64,000 nucleotides of DNA from Pararhodobacter sp. CCB-MM2 (GCF_001691415.1 NZ_LRRR01000023.1:1-64000); one strand, 5' to 3'; positions 46,514-55,127 are shown, numbered from the stretch's first letter. The notes: generated by a model from the letters alone, not told the origin. Numbers and translations: made by a program.

Positions 46514-47002
46514 TCAGTGATCGGTCCCGTGGGCCATGCCGTGACCCTGCATCTGGCCCTGCATCGGCATGCGCTCGTTATCGACGGTGACGGTCACCGT
46601 GTCCTCGGTGCCGTCCTCGAATTCGAAGGTGATGTCGAAGCTCTCACCTTGCTCCAAGGGCGCCGTCAGGCCCATCAGCATGATGTGGTCGCTGCCGCGT
46701 TGCAGCAGATGGTCGCCACCGGCGGGAACGGTGAAGCCGTCCTCGACCTGCATCATCCGGGCCACGCCGTTGTCGTCGATGACATGGGTGTGCAGCTCAG
46801 TGCGCTGGGCCACCTCCGAACGGGCGCCGATGATGTGGCAATCGGCCGGGCCGGTGTTGTCCATGGCCATGAAGGCCGCGCCGGATTGCGACATCGAGGT
46901 GGAGAAGCGGGCATAGGCGTCATGGGCCGAGAAGCCCTCACACGCGAGAGCGGGCATGGTGAAGAGGGCCGCAGTGGCGGCGAAGGAAAGCGTGCGGATC
47001 AT
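46514..47002 (-). CDS. Periplasmic copper chaperone PCu(A)C
   Basis: Delivers copper to cytochrome oxidase or other cuproproteins. The 162-residue protein has a Sec signal (FAATAALFTMPALA) followed by a cupredoxin-like domain. Met and His ligands lie at AFMAMDN, ELHTHV, MMQVEDG and GSDHIMLMGL, matching the spaced Met/His motif of the family. A His/Met-rich tail (MPMQGQMQGHGMAHGTDH) adds copper-binding capacity. A DUF2946-like gene lies 40 bases upstream on the same strand. Confidence 0.94.
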   Translation of the reverse strand: MIRTLSFAATAALFTMPALACEGFSAHDAYARFSTSMSQSGAAFMAMDNTGPADCHIIGARSEVAQRTELHTHVIDDNGVARMMQVEDGFTVPAGGDHLLQRGSDHIMLMGLTAPLEQGESFDITFEFEDGTEDTVTVTVDNERMPMQGQMQGHGMAHGTDH

Positions 47003-47042
47003 GGATCTGTCCTGTCTTTTTGAAGGGTCTGAAACGAAGGGA

Positions 47043-47396
47043 TCAGACCGCGACAGGGGGCGCGCGGGATTGGCTATGGGCCGGGGCTGCGGGCGTGGGC
47101 ATCGGCAGGTCGATGCGGGCATAGGCCACAGGCGTCAGCGTGCCGGGGGTCTCGGGCAGGGCGACGGCGGTGTCGGTCAGCGCGGCCAGACCCGGCACGC
47201 AATCGGGGCAGAGGATGACCTGTCCCGGGATGCGGTTGCCCTGCGCGTCGACGGTGATCGTGGTCAGGCCGTAGCCGGTACAGATCACCACCTCGCCCGC
47301 GCCACGCATCTGGTGGCGGGCCGAGGCCATCGCCACCGAGCCAGTGACAAGCACCAGCACCAGCGAGATCAGGTTGAGGAGGCGAAGGACACGCAT
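47043..47396 (-). CDS. DUF2946-like small exported protein
   Basis: A 117-residue protein with an N-terminal hydrophobic segment (LLNLISLVLVLVTGSVAMASA), a CTGYG...VDAQGNRI segment and a CPDC motif, then a Pro-rich tail. This pattern fits DUF2946/DUF2946-like proteins that often lie beside copper-handling genes. The CPDC could bind copper or form a disulfide. It precedes the PCu(A)C gene by 40 bases, so the two are likely co-transcribed. Confidence 0.75.
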   Translation of the reverse strand: MRVLRLLNLISLVLVLVTGSVAMASARHQMRGAGEVVICTGYGLTTITVDAQGNRIPGQVILCPDCVPGLAALTDTAVALPETPGTLTPVAYARIDLPMPTPAAPAHSQSRAPPVAV

Positions 47397-47428
47397 GCGG
47401 GCACCATAAGGGCGCCCGCGGGCAGGCG

Positions 47429-48055
47429 CTAGTGCGACCAAACGCGCGGGATCAGCGCCTTGATGCGACCCGCGTGTCGCTCGGGCGCGGCGCAGGCGTC
47501 GGTGGTCAGGGCGTGGGCTTCGGACAGCAGCGCCTCGGGTGCCACAAGTCGATCGACGAGGCCCCATTGCAGCGCCTCGGACGCCTCGATCCGGGCGCCG
47601 CCCATCAGGATCATCCGCGTGCGGCCCGGCCCGATCAGTGCGGCCATGCGGGCGGGGTCCGAGGGTTGGGGCAGGAAGCCCAGCTTCATCACCGGGTAGA
47701 AGAACTTGGCCGTCGGCACCGCGAGGCGGATGTCGCAGGCCAAGGCCATCCCGAAAGCGCCACCCGCCAGCGTGCCGTTCAGCGCGGCGATGGTCAGGCA
47801 GGGCAGGGCGGCCATGGTGCCCGAGAGCTCCTCCCAGATGCTATCTGTGGCGAGGCCGGCACGGGCCTCGTCCAGATCCGCGCCGGCCGAGAAGACCTTG
47901 CCGGCGCCGGTGAGGATGACGGCGGCATGTGTCCGGCCGGCGTCGGTCAGGGCGGCGATCAGCTGCTCCATCATCGCGCGGGTCAGCGAGTTGGCCTTGT
48001 CCGGGCGATCCAGCGTCAGGATCGTCAGGGCGCCGTCATCCTCGCGCCGGATCAC
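47429..48055 (-). CDS. Enoyl-CoA hydratase/isomerase family protein
   Basis: A crotonase-fold protein of 208 residues, shorter than the usual 255-260. It has the oxyanion-hole segments GAGKVFSAGADLDE and LAGGAFGMALACDIRLA. The position of the first catalytic Glu in hydratases is Gly/Phe-rich here, so activity on enoyl-CoA is not assured; isomerase or hydrolase activity is possible. It starts with GTG at 48055 overlapping the stop of the SDR gene (GTGA), so the two are translationally coupled. Confidence 0.88.
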   Translation of the reverse strand: MIRREDDGALTILTLDRPDKANSLTRAMMEQLIAALTDAGRTHAAVILTGAGKVFSAGADLDEARAGLATDSIWEELSGTMAALPCLTIAALNGTLAGGAFGMALACDIRLAVPTAKFFYPVMKLGFLPQPSDPARMAALIGPGRTRMILMGGARIEASEALQWGLVDRLVAPEALLSEAHALTTDACAAPERHAGRIKALIPRVWSH

Positions 48056-48819
48056 CGCGTGAGGCCCAGCTTGGCGCGCAGGCCTTCGTCGCGCAGGGTC
48101 ACTTCGCCGCCGCGGAAGCTGTCGGCGTCCGGGGTGCACATCCACAGCAGCGCCTCGGCCGGCCATTCGGCGGGAACGTGATCCTCCCAGTCGATCTGGC
48201 TGACCGCGTTCACGCCCGAGGCCTTGATCGCGCGCTGCATGTCGGTGGCCACCGTGCCGGGCGACAGGGACAGCACGCGGACCTTGGACCCGGCTTCCAG
48301 ATGCGCGGCCTTGGTCATCATGATCGCCCCGGCCTTCGAGGCGCAGTAACCCGACCAGCCCTCCAGCGCGTTATAGGCCGCACCCGAGCCCACGGTCAGG
48401 ATCGTGCCCGCGCCCTGCGCCTGCATCACCGGAAGGGCAGCGCGCATGCCGTAGAAGACGCCCTTCAGGTTGACGTCGATCTGGCGGCCCCAGGCCTCGG
48501 GGTCGGCGCGGGTGATCAGCGCGATCGGGTCAATGGTGCCGGCGTTGTTGATCAGCACGTCGAGGCGCCCGTGGCTGGCGACCAGGGCCTCGACCGCGGC
48601 TTGCACGTCGCCGGCGTCTGCCACGTCACAAGGGATCAGCGCCGCGCCGGTCTCCTGCGCGACGGCTTTCAGCGCGTCCGAGGGCCGGCCAGCCAGTCCC
48701 AGTTTCGCACCGACGGCGGCGAAACGGCGGGCGGTTGCCGCCCCGATGCCGCGGCTTGCGCCCGTGATCAGTACCACCTTGCCGCGCACGGCGGCCTCGC
48801 GTTCGATTGCGTCCTGCAT
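48052..48819 (-). CDS. Short-chain dehydrogenase/reductase
   Basis: A 255-residue NAD(P)-dependent oxidoreductase with TGASRGIG (cofactor loop), NNAG, the catalytic Ser in VGSGAAYN and YCASK (Tyr-x-x-x-Lys). GGGAGAT precedes the ATG at 48819; the frame extends to 48960 without homology. Coupled to the enoyl-CoA hydratase gene, which suggests a step in acyl-CoA or ketone metabolism. Substrate unknown. Confidence 0.93.
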   Translation of the reverse strand: MQDAIEREAAVRGKVVLITGASRGIGAATARRFAAVGAKLGLAGRPSDALKAVAQETGAALIPCDVADAGDVQAAVEALVASHGRLDVLINNAGTIDPIALITRADPEAWGRQIDVNLKGVFYGMRAALPVMQAQGAGTILTVGSGAAYNALEGWSGYCASKAGAIMMTKAAHLEAGSKVRVLSLSPGTVATDMQRAIKASGVNAVSQIDWEDHVPAEWPAEALLWMCTPDADSFRGGEVTLRDEGLRAKLGLTR

Positions 48820-48962
48820 GCGGATCTCCCTGACTTTGCGCCCTTGGTAACGCGCAGTTTTACGCCTGACCATCCCCGCGAGGCGCCTTTGCCCTTGACC
48901 AATGCCGGGGGGCGTCCAGAATCCCGGCAATTCGCCGCAAGGCCCCATGGGAGTTTTCAACG

Positions 48963-50462
48963 ATGTATCGCTTTGCGCGTTTCGCGCCCGCTTCGACCAC
49001 CGCCATGCTGCTGGCCCTTCTGGCCACCAGCCCGGCTTTCGCCCAGACCATGACCCCGGACGAGGCCTGGCGACAGCTGGAACGCATCGCCGATCAGCTG
49101 GACCTGAGCATCACCAGCACCGGCCAGAGTGCGACCGCCGACGCGATGATCGCGACCGGTGTGCGCATCTTCCCTGAGGACGATCCCAACACCGTCGTCG
49201 TCAGCATGGACAGCCTGCGCGTCGCCGGCGCGGATGGACAGGTCTCGCTGACGCCGTCCTCGACCTTCGATGTGGCCGTCGCCGTGTCGCGCAATGAGAC
49301 GCGGCATGTGCAGATCACCCATGACGGCCGGATCTCGGGCATGCTGGACTCGCAGAACGCGGCGCTGAACCTCAGCTTCCCGGCCCTGCGGGCGCTGCTT
49401 TTGCCGAATGTGAACGCCAAGGGGACGCCGTCGGGCGGGCCTGAACTGGACATGACCTTCGGCGCCCTGGAGGTCACCGCCAGCGCCGCGAACGAAGGAT
49501 CGGCCGCGCTGAACCTCGACGCCGGGCAGGTCACCTATGACCTCACCTATCCCGATCCCTCGGGGGCGGCCGGGGCGATGATCTCGCAAGACGGGAGCAT
49601 GACGGGTCTGCACCTCGCCTTCACGGGCACCGAGATGGACCTGCTGTCGGATGACGACGGCATGCTGGCCGCGGCCTTTGCCGGCGGCTTCAACGCCCGG
49701 CTGGAGATGAGCGCCGAGGGCTCGCGCCAGACCTCGACGCAGATGCTGGAGGGCATGCCGCTGAACATGGTGACCGAAGGGTCGTCGAGCAGCATCCAGA
49801 TAAGTGCCGTGGACGGCCGCGTGGACATCACCGGGGATGCAGGCCCGCTGTCCGTCAGCGGCAGCTACGGTCCCATCCGGGGCGGCGCCACGTTGGGCGG
49901 CATGGACATGGCCTTCGGCTTGCCGCTGGTCGTCACGCCTGAGGGGCAGGAAGTCCGCTACCGCGTCTCGTTCCGCGATCTGGTCCCGGCGCCCGAGCTT
50001 CTGGCCATGGTCGGCGCCAGCCAGTTCGCCGGTGATGCGGTGACGCTCACGGTGGATCTGGGCGCACAGGCGCGCCTGCTGCAGGAGCTGGGCGAAGACT
50101 TCTTCGAAGCGGACGCCCCGCCCGTCGACTTGAGCGGCGCCAGCCTGAACGAGTTGCGCGTGGCGGTCGGGGATTCGGTCCTGACCGGCTCGGGCGCGGT
50201 CGAGCTGATCGGCGGCTTGATGGCGCAGATCGGTCGCCCAATGCCCGAGGCGAACGGCGATTTCTCGTTCGATCTCGTGGGTGGTGAGCGTCTGCTGACC
50301 CGCCTGCAATCGATGGGCATCATCCCGCAGGACCAGCTGTTCTTCGTGCGCATGATGCTGAACGGTCTCAGCCGTCCGGTGGGCGACGATCATCTGCAAT
50401 CCGAGGTGGCGATCCGTCCGGGTGGCGTGGTCACCGTCAACGGCGCCCCGATCCCGTTCTGA
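48963..50462 (+). CDS. DUF2125-family exported protein
   Basis: A 499-residue protein with a Sec signal (STTAMLLALLATSPAFA) and a mature part made of repeated beta strands, as in DUF2125 proteins of alphaproteobacteria. The C-terminus VVTVNGAPIPF is the family hallmark. No function is known. It lies divergent to the SDR gene, 143 bases away, and 16 bases ahead of a proline-racemase-family gene, possibly on one transcript. Confidence 0.85.
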   Translation: MYRFARFAPASTTAMLLALLATSPAFAQTMTPDEAWRQLERIADQLDLSITSTGQSATADAMIATGVRIFPEDDPNTVVVSMDSLRVAGADGQVSLTPSSTFDVAVAVSRNETRHVQITHDGRISGMLDSQNAALNLSFPALRALLLPNVNAKGTPSGGPELDMTFGALEVTASAANEGSAALNLDAGQVTYDLTYPDPSGAAGAMISQDGSMTGLHLAFTGTEMDLLSDDDGMLAAAFAGGFNARLEMSAEGSRQTSTQMLEGMPLNMVTEGSSSSIQISAVDGRVDITGDAGPLSVSGSYGPIRGGATLGGMDMAFGLPLVVTPEGQEVRYRVSFRDLVPAPELLAMVGASQFAGDAVTLTVDLGAQARLLQELGEDFFEADAPPVDLSGASLNELRVAVGDSVLTGSGAVELIGGLMAQIGRPMPEANGDFSFDLVGGERLLTRLQSMGIIPQDQLFFVRMMLNGLSRPVGDDHLQSEVAIRPGGVVTVNGAPIPF

Positions 50463-50478
50463 CCGCAGGAGCAAGATT

Positions 50479-51507
50479 GTGCAGAGCCGCCGGCTGATCC
50501 ACGTCGTCAATTGCCACGCCGCCGGTGAGGTGGGCGATGTGATCACCGGCGGTGTCGCGCCCCCTCCGGGCGAGACGCTCTGGGAGCAATCGCGCTTCAT
50601 CCATCGCGACGGGGCCCTGCGCGACTTCGTGTTGAACGAGCCGCGCGGGGGCGTGTTCCGCCATGTGAACCTGCTGGTGCCACCGAAGGATCCGCAGGCG
50701 CAGATGGGGTTCATCATCATGGAGCCCGCGCATACCCCGCCCATGTCGGGCTCGAATTCGATCTGCGTGACCACGGTGCTGCTGGAGACGGGCATCCTGC
50801 CGATGGTCGAGCCGGTGACCGAGCTCACGCTGGAAGCGCCCGGCGGGTTGATCCGGGTGCGAGCCGAATGCTCAGGCGGGCGCGTACGGCAGGTGAGCGT
50901 CGAGAACGTGCCCTCGTTCGCGGGGCAGCTCAATGCGGTGCTGGAAGTGCCGGGGCTGGGCATGCTGAAGGTCGATACGGCCTATGGTGGCGACAGTTTC
51001 GTCGTTGTCGATGCCAAGGCGCTGGGCTTCGATCTGGTCCCCGACGAAGCTCGCGATCTGGCCGAGATGGGCATGCGCATCACCCATAACGCCAACAAGC
51101 AGCTGGGTTTTCACCATCCGCAGAACCCGGACTGGTCGCATATCTCGTTTTGCCTGTTCGCCGGTCCCCTGACCGAAGGGGCCGAGGGGCTGGAGACCAA
51201 ACACGCCGTCGCGATCGAGCCCGGCAAGATCGACCGCTCCCCCACCGGCACCGCCGTCTCGGCCCGTCTGGCGCTGCTGCATGCGCATGGTCAGATCCGC
51301 CCGCGCGTGCCTCTGGTCGCCCGCTCGCTGATCGGCTCCGAGTTCCGGGGTCGGATCGTCGAGACCGGCCAGATCGGCGACACGCCCTGCATCACGCCCG
51401 AGATCTCGGGCCGGGCATGGATCAGCGGCACGTCGCAGCTGATGCTGGACCCCGAGGACCCGTGGCCGCGCGGCTATCGTCTCTCGGACACCTGGCCGGG
51501 CGCGTGA
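50479..51507 (+). CDS. Proline racemase/hydroxyproline epimerase family protein (Ser/Thr type)
   Basis: A 342-residue protein of the proline racemase fold. Known members use Cys/Cys or Ser/Cys (racemase, 4-hydroxyproline epimerase) or Cys/Thr (trans-3-hydroxyproline dehydratase). Here the first site is Ser90 in MSGSNSIC and the second Thr256 in DRSPTGTAVSAR, so neither catalytic Cys is present. The chemistry is therefore uncertain: dehydratase-like or altered. It starts with GTG at 50479 with AGGAG seven bases upstream. No hydroxyproline catabolic genes are adjacent. Confidence 0.85.
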   Translation: MQSRRLIHVVNCHAAGEVGDVITGGVAPPPGETLWEQSRFIHRDGALRDFVLNEPRGGVFRHVNLLVPPKDPQAQMGFIIMEPAHTPPMSGSNSICVTTVLLETGILPMVEPVTELTLEAPGGLIRVRAECSGGRVRQVSVENVPSFAGQLNAVLEVPGLGMLKVDTAYGGDSFVVVDAKALGFDLVPDEARDLAEMGMRITHNANKQLGFHHPQNPDWSHISFCLFAGPLTEGAEGLETKHAVAIEPGKIDRSPTGTAVSARLALLHAHGQIRPRVPLVARSLIGSEFRGRIVETGQIGDTPCITPEISGRAWISGTSQLMLDPEDPWPRGYRLSDTWPGA

Positions 51508-51514
51508 CGCGCGC

Positions 51515-52063
51515 TCACAGGTAGCGCCGGACCCTGGCACGGTAATCGCGCCACGCCTGTCCATAGGTTGCCTCCAGCCACGGCTCTTCGGCCAGTGGCG
51601 CGAGGGCCAGCAAGGCCAGCACGGCCACCGCCATCGGCACCGCCGCGCCCGAAGCCGAGACCAGCACCCAGCCGACGACCAACGCCATATCCGCCACGTA
51701 TTGCGGATTGCGGGACCATCGGTAGAAACCCTCGGTCCGCAGGCTGCCGGCGTCGCCCATGGTCTGGGCCGAGCCAAAGGCACCGGCTTCCCGCCAGACG
51801 ATAAAGTTCCCGGCCAGCACCAGCGGCAGGCCGACACCCCAGCGCAGCCAGCCGGGTAGGGGCATGGCGCCCCAATCCAGCACGCTGAGCGCGGCCAGCA
51901 GGACCACGATGCCAATGGTCAGCGTCCAGACAGCCAAGCGGCTGCGGCGCGATGGATGGCGGGGTGGCCACAGGCCCGTTTCCGGCCGCAGTACGGCATG
52001 CAGGACGAGGGCAAGGGCGATGGCGCAAGCCGTGAGGCCGAGAATCAGGATAAGCTGTGTCAT
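51515..52063 (-). CDS. Membrane methyltransferase-like protein (ICMT/PEMT fold)
   Basis: A 182-residue membrane protein with five hydrophobic segments and a C-terminal signature (TEGFYRWSRNPQYV, then EEPWLEATYGQAWRDYRARVRRYL). This signature is shared by isoprenylcysteine carboxyl methyltransferase-like and phospholipid methyltransferase-like bacterial proteins. Substrate unknown. The start at 52063 fits the first helix, but the nearest GGAGG lies 15 bases away; an in-frame ATG at 52156 is possible. It converges on the racemase-like gene with 7 bases between stops. Confidence 0.82.
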   Translation of the reverse strand: MTQLILILGLTACAIALALVLHAVLRPETGLWPPRHPSRRSRLAVWTLTIGIVVLLAALSVLDWGAMPLPGWLRWGVGLPLVLAGNFIVWREAGAFGSAQTMGDAGSLRTEGFYRWSRNPQYVADMALVVGWVLVSASGAAVPMAVAVLALLALAPLAEEPWLEATYGQAWRDYRARVRRYL

Positions 52064-52315
52064 GTGGCCGTTCTGCAACCTCCAGCCGCTGGAGGAGCAA
52101 GGACTTTCGCGATGGCCCTTGATCTGCGTGGGTCCGGGTGCTAGCTCGGCGGTCATGTTCTTCGTATCGACCCTTAAGCGTACTACCAAGACCACCGCTC
52201 CGGCGGGGGTGCTTCGGGTATGCGCGGTCGGACGACCGAACTAAGCCCCGAAAGCCCCGCCGGTAACGGACGGGGCAAACGGAGAGAAACCGGTCCCGTC
52301 CTCTAGGAGAAGACG

Positions 52316-53392
52316 ATGACCGAAGTTCTGGATCCCCCCGCTCAAGCCGCCCCGCAGCCGCGCGTGAACCGCCGCCTGCCTGCCCATCCTGTCGTCGCCA
52401 TCGTCGGCGCGACCGGCGCCGTGGGCATCGAGTTGATCGAAAGCCTCACCGCTCGCGATTTCCCCGTGGCGCAGCTGAAACTGCTGGCCTCGGCCCGTTC
52501 GGCCGGGATGCGCCTGCCGTTCCGCGGCCGCGAGATCATCGTCGAGGAACTGACCGAGGACAGCTTCGCCGGTGTGGACGTGGCGTTTTTCTCGGCGGGC
52601 TCGGGCATCTCGCGCAAGTTCGCGCCGATCGCCGTGCAGGCCGGCGCCGTGGTTGTCGACAACTCGTCGGCCTTCCGCATGGCGCCCGAGGTGCCGCTGG
52701 TGGTGCCGGAAGTGAACGCGACGGCGCTGGAGGCGCATGACGGCATCATCGCCAACCCCAATTGCGTCGCCGCGATCCTGACCGTCGCGCTGGCCCCGCT
52801 GGCCGCCGCGCAGCGCATCCGCCGCTTGAATGTCGCGACCTATCAGGCCGCCTCGGGCGCCGGGGCCGCAGCGATGGAGGAGTTGCGTCAGGCGACCGGC
52901 GCCTACCTGGAGGGCCGTCCGTTCGAGCAGAAAGTCCTGCCGCATCCCTACGCCTTCAATTTCTTCTCGCACAATGCCGAGGTCGATCCGCTGAGCGGCT
53001 ACAACGGCGAGGAAGAGAAGGTCGTGGCCGAAACCCGCCGGATCATGGGGCGCCCGGACCTGCCGGTTGGCATCACCTGCATCCGCGTGCCGGTGCTTCG
53101 CGCGCATGGCATGGCGGTGACCGTCGAGTTCGAGGATGCGCTCTCGGTCGACGAGGCCCGCCGGGCGCTGGTCGCCGCGCCAGGTGTCCGACTGGTCGAT
53201 GACCGCGAAGCCAATCACTTCCCGATGCCCGTCGAGGCCTCGGGGCAGGAGGACGTGCTGGTCGGCCGCCTGCGCGAAGATCTGGGCGATCCCTCGGGCC
53301 GCTCGCTGGCGCTGTTCGTGGTGGGCGATCAGCTGCTCAAGGGGGCGGCGCTGAACGCGGTGCAGATCGCCGAGGCGCTGATCGGCCGCTGA
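52316..53392 (+). CDS. Second aspartate-semialdehyde dehydrogenase-like protein
   Basis: A 358-residue Asd homologue with an N-terminal extension (about 22 residues) before VVAIVGATGAVG. The nucleophile motif is NPNCVAAI rather than NCST. Gln in ATYQAASGAG and His in LRAHGMAV are kept, so it should be active. The ATYQAASGAGAAAMEEL stretch is closer to plant and cyanobacterial Asd than to the copy at 36058. AGGAGA precedes the ATG. It stands alone; whether it serves amino-acid synthesis or a related semialdehyde is unknown. Confidence 0.88.
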   Translation: MTEVLDPPAQAAPQPRVNRRLPAHPVVAIVGATGAVGIELIESLTARDFPVAQLKLLASARSAGMRLPFRGREIIVEELTEDSFAGVDVAFFSAGSGISRKFAPIAVQAGAVVVDNSSAFRMAPEVPLVVPEVNATALEAHDGIIANPNCVAAILTVALAPLAAAQRIRRLNVATYQAASGAGAAAMEELRQATGAYLEGRPFEQKVLPHPYAFNFFSHNAEVDPLSGYNGEEEKVVAETRRIMGRPDLPVGITCIRVPVLRAHGMAVTVEFEDALSVDEARRALVAAPGVRLVDDREANHFPMPVEASGQEDVLVGRLREDLGDPSGRSLALFVVGDQLLKGAALNAVQIAEALIGR

Positions 53393-53420
53393 GGCAGACG
53401 GGCTTCGGGGCCTCGGGAAT

Positions 53421-53492
53421 GGTGGGATGAAATCCCACCCTACGCGGTTCGGTCTTTGGCTGGGCCTGTGTAGGGTGGGGTTTCACCCCACC
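53421..53492. repeat. TAGGGTGGG palindromic element, copy 2
   Basis: Arms at 53421-53442 and 53471-53492 form an inverted repeat with 20 of 22 pairs and a 28-base centre. The left arm has GGTGGGAT...ATCCCACC where copy 1 and the right arm have GGTGGGGT...ACCCCACC: both sides of the inner stem changed together. It lies 28 bases after the second asd. Confidence 0.85.
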
Positions 53493-53510
53493 TCCTCGCC
53501 GCCACCACGC

Positions 53511-53645
53511 GCGCGTCCCGTCGGTACGCCTTCCACCCTCAGACCCGGGCCGGAATGCCTGCCGGCAAGCAAGGCAGCATCCGACGACTGGCCATGGACC
53601 CGGGCGCCGGAAACACGGCGGGAGAAGGCGTGCCTACCGGGCGCG
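53511..53645. repeat. Imperfect inverted repeat at the end of the GT25 gene
   Basis: GTCGGTACGCCTTC (53519-53532) and, inverted, GTAGGCACGCCTTC (53624-53637) flank about 90 bases that contain GCCGGAATGCCTGCCGGC-like palindromes and two CCCGGG sites. The right arm overlaps the last codons and stop of the glycosyltransferase at 53634. It looks like a small mobile palindromic element next to copy 2 of the TAGGGTGGG repeat. Confidence 0.5.
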
Positions 53646-54383
53646 TGTATATTTGTGACGCAGGGCCAGCAGCTTGTCGGCCATCAGCCGGCGTTGCTTG
53701 ATCAGACCGTAGAGCGGATGCCGATCCTCGCGGGAGCGGCTGACGGGGCCGGCGAAAATGTCGCTTTCTGCGCCCGTTGTCTCGACCAGCGGCGGCCAGA
53801 TCGCAAGGCCGCGGTCTCGACGTGTCTGCCAATGGCGGAAATAATTGTCGACCGGTGCGAAGATACGGTCATGCGCTTGCAGGAACGCGAGCGCCCCTTC
53901 GCGCTTCCACAGCAGGCCCGAGGCCATCATCGGGAAGTAATGCGCTCGGGTGAGTGCATGGGCCCCGAACTGCACCAAGTTCGAATAGATCCGGTGCTTG
54001 TTCGCGCCAAGGTTCACGAGGTCCCAATCATCGCGCCCGGCCAGCCAATCGGCCAGCGCCTGCAGGCGTTCTGCCGCGCCGGGTACGAGCTGCATGTCAT
54101 CCTCGAACACCAGCCCCATCGGGGCCCCGCTGTTCACCACGGCCTGCGCCGCGCGCAGATGGCTGTGGTAGCAGCCGATCTCGCCACCGCGCATTGGCCG
54201 GCCCATATAGGCCAGCGCCGCCTTGGCGTCGTAATCGGGGAATTCCTGTGGCGTCAGGCCGCGCCCGTCGAAAGCGGGCACCCGCTGGAAGGCAAGCCCG
54301 GTTGCCGTCAGCTGCGCCGCCGCCGAGGCCATCCGCGCTTCGGACCCATCGAGATTGATGACGAAGGCCGGGGGCAGGGGCAT
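53634..54383 (-). CDS. Family 25 glycosyltransferase
   Basis: A 249-residue LPS-type glycosyltransferase of the LgtB/LpsA group. It starts PPAFVINLDGSEARM, has GEIGCYHSHL and the VFEDDMQL metal motif, all diagnostic of GT25. Its ATG overlaps the stop of the next upstream gene (TGATG). The last codons lie in a repeat arm. It probably adds galactose or a similar sugar to LPS or capsule; the exact sugar is not readable. Confidence 0.9.
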   Translation of the reverse strand: MPLPPAFVINLDGSEARMASAAAQLTATGLAFQRVPAFDGRGLTPQEFPDYDAKAALAYMGRPMRGGEIGCYHSHLRAAQAVVNSGAPMGLVFEDDMQLVPGAAERLQALADWLAGRDDWDLVNLGANKHRIYSNLVQFGAHALTRAHYFPMMASGLLWKREGALAFLQAHDRIFAPVDNYFRHWQTRRDRGLAIWPPLVETTGAESDIFAGPVSRSREDRHPLYGLIKQRRLMADKLLALRHKYTRAR

Positions 54384-55081
54384 CAGAACAACCCGAGGAA
54401 TTTCTTCCGCTTCGGCGGCACAAGGTCGAGGATCGCCATGTAGCGGTCGAAATCATGGTGCCCGGCGATCACACCCTCGGCCACGGCAACGAACAGGTCG
54501 CGCGATTGCTGGCGACGGGCCTCGAAGAGGTGGAAGAACTCGTTCTCGCCGTAGAAGGTGCCGATGCCGTAGACGCCGTATTGCGCCAGCGACCAGCGCG
54601 GCTGGATGCAGAATTTCGGGTAGATCAGGCCGATCGGTAGCCCGGCTTCCTCGGCCTGCAGGGTCAGGATCTGCGCCACGTCCGACCGCTCGGTCCGGCG
54701 CATCTCGGGCGCGCCGGCGGCCTTGTAGACATCACGCCGTGCTGCGAGGAACATCGGCGCGGCGTAGATGTGATCGGGGTTCTTGTGGTTGGCGACCTGC
54801 GCCAGCCCGGCCACAGCGCCGCCCTGCGCCATCGCCACGATCCGCTCGTAACCCGCGCGGCTGAGGGGGAAGGCGTCGATATCGGCCACCACCGCCAGAT
54901 CGCCGAGGCTGTCGTTGCGCATCGTCCGGGTCAGCCAGGCGGCGTGATCGACCTTGTCATCGAGCTCCTGCACCAGCGGGATCTCCAGGTGCCGGAAGAC
55001 AGCGGCCTGCGCCTCGACCAGGGCTGCGTCGATATTGCTCTGGTAGAAGGTATAGGCGGTGGGCAGGTTGGGCATGGTCAT
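54383..55081 (-). CDS. Putative GT-A-fold glycosyltransferase (unclassified)
   Basis: A 232-residue protein without a family I can name. The N-terminus (TAYTFYQSNIDAALVEAQAAVF) and the VVADIDAFPLS motif suggest a GT-A fold with a DxD metal site. It may be a nucleotide-sugar transferase. It is coupled to the GT25 gene by a TGATG overlap and lies 46 bases past another GT-like gene, so the three form a small cluster. AAGGCTGA precedes the ATG. Confidence 0.7.
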   Translation of the reverse strand: MTMPNLPTAYTFYQSNIDAALVEAQAAVFRHLEIPLVQELDDKVDHAAWLTRTMRNDSLGDLAVVADIDAFPLSRAGYERIVAMAQGGAVAGLAQVANHKNPDHIYAAPMFLAARRDVYKAAGAPEMRRTERSDVAQILTLQAEEAGLPIGLIYPKFCIQPRWSLAQYGVYGIGTFYGENEFFHLFEARRQQSRDLFVAVAEGVIAGHHDFDRYMAILDLVPPKRKKFLGLF

Positions 55082-55127
55082 TCAGCCTTGGCAATGTCTG
55101 TGGCATTTCTAGGCAGGGCTATCCGGG

